Below are positions 8,573 through 12,093 of a DNA stretch of 12,093 bases, piece by piece; positions within the stretch are counted from its first letter, which is position 1; the number at the start of each line of letters is the position of its first letter. The notes under the pieces were generated by a model, which saw nothing but the letters and a program-made list of their open reading frames with translations, did no database searches and was not told the DNA's origin. The stretch is from Methylophilaceae bacterium. GTDB taxonomy: Bacteria; Pseudomonadota; Gammaproteobacteria; Burkholderiales; Methylophilaceae. The stretch is taken from NCBI GenBank assembly GCA_009926525.1, contig RFOR01000009.1, positions 1 through 12,093 on the forward strand, read 5' to 3'. A program made the position numbers and the translations under genes.

Positions 8573-8604
8573 AAAAAAGCGCTATTCTATCCGAAATAGC
8601 GCTT
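8573..8604 (-). terminator. Rho-independent terminator downstream of acs
   Basis: A perfect 10-bp inverted repeat (8577-8586 pairing with 8595-8604, arm AAGCGCTATT on either strand) encloses an 8-base loop. Read on the minus strand, the stem runs into six T residues (complement of 8573-8578). It lies 34 bases beyond the acs stop, in the right orientation to end acs transcription. The stem has only four GC pairs, clustered as GCGC, so some readthrough into prfC is possible. Confidence 0.85.
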
Positions 8605-8612
8605 AATCCGAA
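8584..8612 (-). promoter_or_regulatory. Weak candidate prfC promoter overlapping the acs terminator
   Basis: On the minus strand, TAGAAT (complement of 8584-8589) matches the -10 consensus at 5 of 6 positions and lies in the loop and descending arm of the terminator. The sequence at the expected -35 distance (TTCGGA, 17 bases upstream) is poor. Transcription would begin around 8577, leaving a leader of about 20-25 bases before the ATG. It is listed because prfC needs a start signal and little space is available. The promoter could instead lie inside the acs 3' end. Confidence 0.2.
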
Positions 8613-8638
8613 GGCAAAGCTGGGTTTGTCTGAATAGC

Positions 8639-10603
8639 TTAAATGATAGGCTGTTTAAGTTGTTCCAAAATAGCTGGGTTATCGAGCGTTGAAATATCAG
8701 AGGTAATTTCTTCGCCTCTCGCTAAGCTGCGCAATAAGCGGCGCATGATTTTCCCTGAACGTGTTTTGGGTAAATTATCACCGAAGCGGATTTCATCGGG
8801 TTTGGCAATTGGGCCAATCTCTTTACCTACCCATTCGCGTAGTTCAGCCACAATTTTTTTAGCTGTTTCGCCTTCTGGGCGGGCGCCTTTAAGGACCACG
8901 TAAGCCACTATAGATTCGCCTTTAATTTCATGTGGCTTACCCACAATCGCTGCCTCAGCGACTAATGGGTTGGCGACTAAAGCAGATTCAATTTCCATGG
9001 TACCAAGACGATGGCCTGATACGTTAAGCACATCATCAATACGGCCCATAATCCAGTAGTAGCCATCAGCATCTCGATGGGCTGAGTCGCCAGCGAGATA
9101 CAGGCCATTGAGCTCCTCTGGGAAATAAGATTTCTTAAAGCGTTCTGGATTTCCCCAGATGGTGCGTATCATCGAGGGCCAAGGTTTTTTGGCAACAAGC
9201 AAGCCGCCTCCAGTGCCTTCAATGTGTGCGCCATCTTCGTGAACGATATCCATCATGATGCCAGGGAGCGGCATGGTGCATGAGCCAGGCTTAGCATCAA
9301 TCGCACCAGGAAGAGGCGCTAACATGTGCGCGCCAGTTTCTGTTTGCCACCAAGTATCCACAATCGGGCAACGTTCATTACCTACCTCGGTGTGGTACCA
9401 CATCCATGCTTCTGGGTTGATTGGTTCGCCTACGGTGCCAAGCAAACGTAAGCTTGAAAGATCGTATTGTTTGGGTAAGTCACCACCGAGTTTAATAAGT
9501 GAGCGAATTGCTGTGGGCGCTGTGTAAAACACACTGACTTTGTGTTTTGCAATCATTTGCCAGAAGCGACCAGCATCTGGGTAAGTGGGGATGCCTTCAA
9601 AGATTACTTGTGTTGCGCCTAATGACAATGGGCCATAAGCGACATAGCTGTGGCCAGTAATCCAGCCCACATCTGCGGTACACCAAAACACATCACTCTC
9701 TTTGTAATCGAACACCCATTTGATACTCATCAGTGCGCCAAGCAAATAGCCGCCTGTAGAATGTTGCACGCCCTTTGGTGTGCCAGTTGAGCCTGATGTG
9801 TAAAGGATAAATAGCGGATGTTCTGCGTTGACCCAAGTTGGTTCGCACACTTCAGATGCCGCACTTTCCAGCTCGTGCCACCAAAGGTCACGGCCTTCAA
9901 TCCAGGCGACTTCTGATTTTGTACGTTGGCAAACAATGACTTTTGTAACTGCTTCACAGCGACCTAAAGCCAAGGCTTCATCGACAGCCGTTTTAAGTAC
10001 AACGGCTTTACCGCCGCGCATTCCAGCGTCAGCAGTGATGACTAATTTAGCACCAACATCGGTAATGCGTTCGTGAAGGCTTTTAGATGAGAAGCCGCCA
10101 AAAACGACAGAGTGAATGGCACCAATACGAGCACAGGCTTGCATGGCGATGACCGCTTCAATGCCCATTGGCAAGTAAATAATGACGCGGTCGCCTAAAG
10201 TGATGCCTTGGTCTTTAAGAGCGTTTGCAAAACGGCAAACACGTTTGTGTAATTGTTTGTATGTGAGCTTGGTAACTGAACCGTCATCTGCTTCAAAAAT
10301 AATCGCAGTTTTGTCTCCTTTAGTCGCAAGGTGGCGGTCGATGCAGTTGTATGAAGCGTTTAGTTCGCCGTCATGAAACCAGCGGTAAAAAGGTGCTTGG
10401 CTTTCATCTAAAATTTGTGTGAAGGGTTTGTGCCAGTCAAGTTCGGTGCGTGCTAAGTTGCCCCAAAAGCCTGTGTAATCTTGTTCAGCTTGTTTGCATA
10501 ATGATTGATAAGCGGCTAATCCAGAAACGGTCGCATTTTGTTTGAACGCAGGAATGGGCGCAAATACGCGGTTTTCGGTGAGTATAGACTCGATTGATGA
10601 CAT
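8639..10603 (-). CDS. acs: Acetyl-CoA synthetase (AMP-forming)
   Basis: A 654-residue cytoplasmic enzyme that joins acetate, ATP and CoA to give acetyl-CoA, AMP and pyrophosphate through acetyl-adenylate. The length matches the family (652 in E. coli and Salmonella). The adenylate-forming core is intact: phosphate loop [11 protein letters not shown] (268-278), [10 protein letters not shown] (311-320) and WWQTETG (418-424), whose tryptophan limits the acyl pocket to acetate or propionate. The domain hinge is [13 protein letters not shown] (520-532). The C-terminal PKTRSGK places the catalytic lysine at residue 618. In Salmonella the equivalent Lys609 is acetylated to switch the enzyme off, so the same control is possible here. 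The ATG has a good ribosome binding site, AGGGG (complement of 10611-10615), seven bases upstream. The gene is transcribed divergently from glnE and closed by its own terminator. Propionyl-CoA synthetase is a less likely reading. Confidence 0.97.
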   Translation of the reverse strand: MSSIESILTENRVFAPIPAFKQNATVSGLAAYQSLCKQAEQDYTGFWGNLARTELDWHKPFTQILDESQAPFYRWFHDGELNASYNCIDRHLATKGDKTAIIFEADDGSVTKLTYKQLHKRVCRFANALKDQGITLGDRVIIYLPMGIEAVIAMQACARIGAIHSVVFGGFSSKSLHERITDVGAKLVITADAGMRGGKAVVLKTAVDEALALGRCEAVTKVIVCQRTKSEVAWIEGRDLWWHELESAASEVCEPTWVNAEHPLFILYTSGSTGTPKGVQHSTGGYLLGALMSIKWVFDYKESDVFWCTADVGWITGHSYVAYGPLSLGATQVIFEGIPTYPDAGRFWQMIAKHKVSVFYTAPTAIRSLIKLGGDLPKQYDLSSLRLLGTVGEPINPEAWMWYHTEVGNERCPIVDTWWQTETGAHMLAPLPGAIDAKPGSCTMPLPGIMMDIVHEDGAHIEGTGGGLLVAKKPWPSMIRTIWGNPERFKKSYFPEELNGLYLAGDSAHRDADGYYWIMGRIDDVLNVSGHRLGTMEIESALVANPLVAEAAIVGKPHEIKGESIVAYVVLKGARPEGETAKKIVAELREWVGKEIGPIAKPDEIRFGDNLPKTRSGKIMRRLLRSLARGEEITSDISTLDNPAILEQLKQPII

Positions 10604-10762
10604 TGCATTTCCCCTGATAGAACTTTAATTATTTTTATATGATTAATTTACAACTTATAAGAGGGATAATAACATTTTAAAGGTCGATTCCTAGCCAGTT
10701 TAGCGCATTTTTAACGGCACTTTTTACGCCATCACTATTGGATTTAAGGGTTTTTAAACTTC
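10604..10762. promoter_or_regulatory. Divergent intergenic region between acs and glnE
   Basis: This 159-bp stretch must hold the promoters of both genes. The acs-proximal half (about 10616-10680) is very AT-rich; the glnE-proximal half has ordinary composition. On the plus strand, TTTACA (10647-10652; 5 of 6 to the -35 consensus) lies 17 bases before TAACAT (10670-10675; 4 of 6 to the -10 consensus), a possible glnE promoter. On the minus strand, TTGTAA (complement of 10648-10653) is a possible acs -35, but the choice of -10 is ambiguous. I see no sigma54 (GG-N10-GC) element. Confidence 0.5.
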
Positions 10763-12093
10763 ATGACGACTGTTTCGCATTTCGAATCAACATCAGAGCA
10801 GGTGCATATTCAGCGTGCCATTGCGTGCAGTCCCTTTGTGAGTCGATTACTTGCTGGCGATGCAGCTTTGTTGCCAGACTTGATGGAAAACCTCGTTTTG
10901 GCATTTAGCCGTGATGAGATGCAAGCTTTCTTAAAGGCACAAGCTATTCATGATGAAGCAAGTTTAAAGCGTGCTTTGCGTAAGCTTCGTCAGCGTGTGA
11001 TGTTGCGAACAATCGTACGCGACTTAAATGGCTTGTCAGGCCTTGCTGAAGTCATGCAAGCGATGAGTGATTTAGCTGAAGTGACGGTTAATGTTGCTTT
11101 GAAGCATATTGAAGCTTGGCTCAAATTCACTTATGGTGAGCCGATAGGTGAAAGTGGAATGCCACAGTCTTTAGTCGTCATAGGGATGGGTAAGCTGGGT
11201 GGTTATGAACTCAATGTCTCGTCCGATGTTGATTTGATTTTTGCGTTTGAAGAAGACGGCGAAACTAATGCCGCTTCTGTGGGGGCAGAGCAGGGAAAGC
11301 AAACATTAAGTAACCATGAGTTCTTTACTCGTGTTGCGAAGAAACTTATTGCTGCGATTGATGAAATTACGGAAGACGGTTTTGTGTTTCGCGTGGATAT
11401 GCGTTTACGCCCTTATGGTTCAGAAGGGCCGCTGGCGTGCAGTTTGGCGATGCTAGAAGAGTATTACCAAAACCAAGGGCGTGAATGGGAGCGTTATGCT
11501 TGGATTAAAGGCCGCGTCATTGCTGGCCCCGAAAAGGTCATTGCTGATTTATTGCGTCCTTTTGTATTTCGTAAGTATTTAGATTATGGCGCGTTTACTT
11601 CTATGCGCGATTTGAAGGTGCAAATCCAGCGAGATGTGAATAAGCGCGATATGCATGACAACATCAAGTTAGGTCGTGGTGGCATTCGTGAAATTGAATT
11701 TATCGCCCAAGTCTTTCAGTTGATACGTGGCGGTCAGGATGTGAGTTTGCAGATTAGACAAACGCTCAGTGTCTTAGCATTGTTGCGTGAAAAGCATTTG
11801 CTGCAAGAGCAAACCGTAGCAGAGTTAAGCAAGGCGTATGTGTTTCTGCGTGATTTGGAACATAGACTGCAATACGCGGAAGACCAGCAAACCCAAACAT
11901 TGCCCACCAATGATGAAGGCAAAGCGCGACTTGCTTTAGCGATGAATTGCGAAAGCTGGGATGTCTTGCATGCCAAGATAGAAGCGCATCGCAAATGTGT
12001 GGATAAGCATTTTAGCGAGGTGTTTAGCGACCCCAAAGGCCAGCAGGTTGAGGATCAAAGTATGACTGAGATTTGGCAGGCCACGATTGCTGA
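10763..12093 (+). CDS. glnE: Glutamine synthetase adenylyltransferase/deadenylyltransferase, N-terminal part (cut by window end)
   Basis: The first 443 codons of GlnE, the two-headed enzyme that attaches AMP to glutamine synthetase and removes it, under control of PII and glutamine. The full protein is usually 900-950 residues, so about half is present. The visible part is the N-terminal nucleotidyltransferase domain, which in E. coli does the deadenylation. Its signature GMGKLGGYELNVSSDVDLIF (141-160) contains the metal-binding D155-x-D157. Further family blocks are FRVDMRLRPYGSEGPL (209-224), REWERYAWIKGR (240-251), FVFRKYLDY (267-275) and GRGGIREIEFIAQVFQLIRGG (304-324). The frame is open to the last base. 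The ATG at 10763 is the first possible start after an in-frame TAA at 10745-10747. AAGGG (10746-10750) lies 12 bases upstream, a long spacing that suggests weak initiation. Confidence 0.96.
   Translation, partial: MTTVSHFESTSEQVHIQRAIACSPFVSRLLAGDAALLPDLMENLVLAFSRDEMQAFLKAQAIHDEASLKRALRKLRQRVMLRTIVRDLNGLSGLAEVMQAMSDLAEVTVNVALKHIEAWLKFTYGEPIGESGMPQSLVVIGMGKLGGYELNVSSDVDLIFAFEEDGETNAASVGAEQGKQTLSNHEFFTRVAKKLIAAIDEITEDGFVFRVDMRLRPYGSEGPLACSLAMLEEYYQNQGREWERYAWIKGRVIAGPEKVIADLLRPFVFRKYLDYGAFTSMRDLKVQIQRDVNKRDMHDNIKLGRGGIREIEFIAQVFQLIRGGQDVSLQIRQTLSVLALLREKHLLQEQTVAELSKAYVFLRDLEHRLQYAEDQQTQTLPTNDEGKARLALAMNCESWDVLHAKIEAHRKCVDKHFSEVFSDPKGQQVEDQSMTEIWQATIA

Noticed and set aside
8900-8940. 9-bp inverted repeat GTAAGCCAC/GTGGCTTAC inside acs
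   Set aside because: The arms are 23 bases apart within coding sequence. A repeat of this size at such spacing is expected by chance in 12 kb.
10678-10900. Plus-strand open frame running from the acs-glnE gap into glnE in another frame
   Set aside because: Its continuation is an out-of-frame shadow of GlnE, rich in Cys and Arg, with no family features and no ribosome binding site.
11734-12036. 100-codon minus-strand open frame in glnE
   Set aside because: It is antisense to the well-supported GlnE reading frame, which is open across the same region.

Overview
The window is a chromosomal housekeeping segment of a Gram-negative proteobacterium. The protein sequences fit a betaproteobacterium, possibly of the Methylophilaceae type. 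That assignment is an inference from the look of the proteins (YhdP/TIGR02099-type, YheS-type ABC-F, RF3, Acs, GlnE) and the moderate-to-low GC content; no search was run. There are seven protein-coding genes, the last cut by the window edge. I see no tRNA, rRNA, CRISPR array, insertion sequence, phage gene or toxin-antitoxin pair.

Layout. Bases 27-3863 (minus) hold a full-length yhdP-like gene for a large AsmA-like envelope protein. A 217-bp divergent intergenic region follows. Next, on the plus strand, come an ABC-F ATPase of the YheS type (4081-5991) and, 29 bases later, a 188-residue acidic protein that I do not recognise (6021-6587). These converge, with only 10 bases between, on a minus-strand set: ychJ-like (6598-7011), which overlaps the end of prfC (release factor 3, to about 8554), and acs (acetyl-CoA synthetase, 8639-10603). 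A clear intrinsic terminator on the minus strand lies between acs and prfC. A 159-bp divergent region separates acs from glnE (10763 to the end, plus), which is truncated after about 443 codons.

How the genes work together. There are three themes. Translation: the ABC-F protein probably acts on the ribosome, and RF3 recycles RF1/RF2 after termination. Carbon and nitrogen balance: Acs activates acetate, and GlnE adjusts glutamine synthetase activity. Envelope: YhdP belongs to the AsmA-like proteins linked to phospholipid movement to the outer membrane. No single pathway joins all seven genes.

Nothing here looks like a new defence, mobile or biosynthetic system. The points most worth a second look are the unknown gene tied to the ABC-F gene, the repeat and hairpin arrangement around the ABC-F start, the very tight terminator-to-prfC spacing, and the separation of yhdP from glnE.
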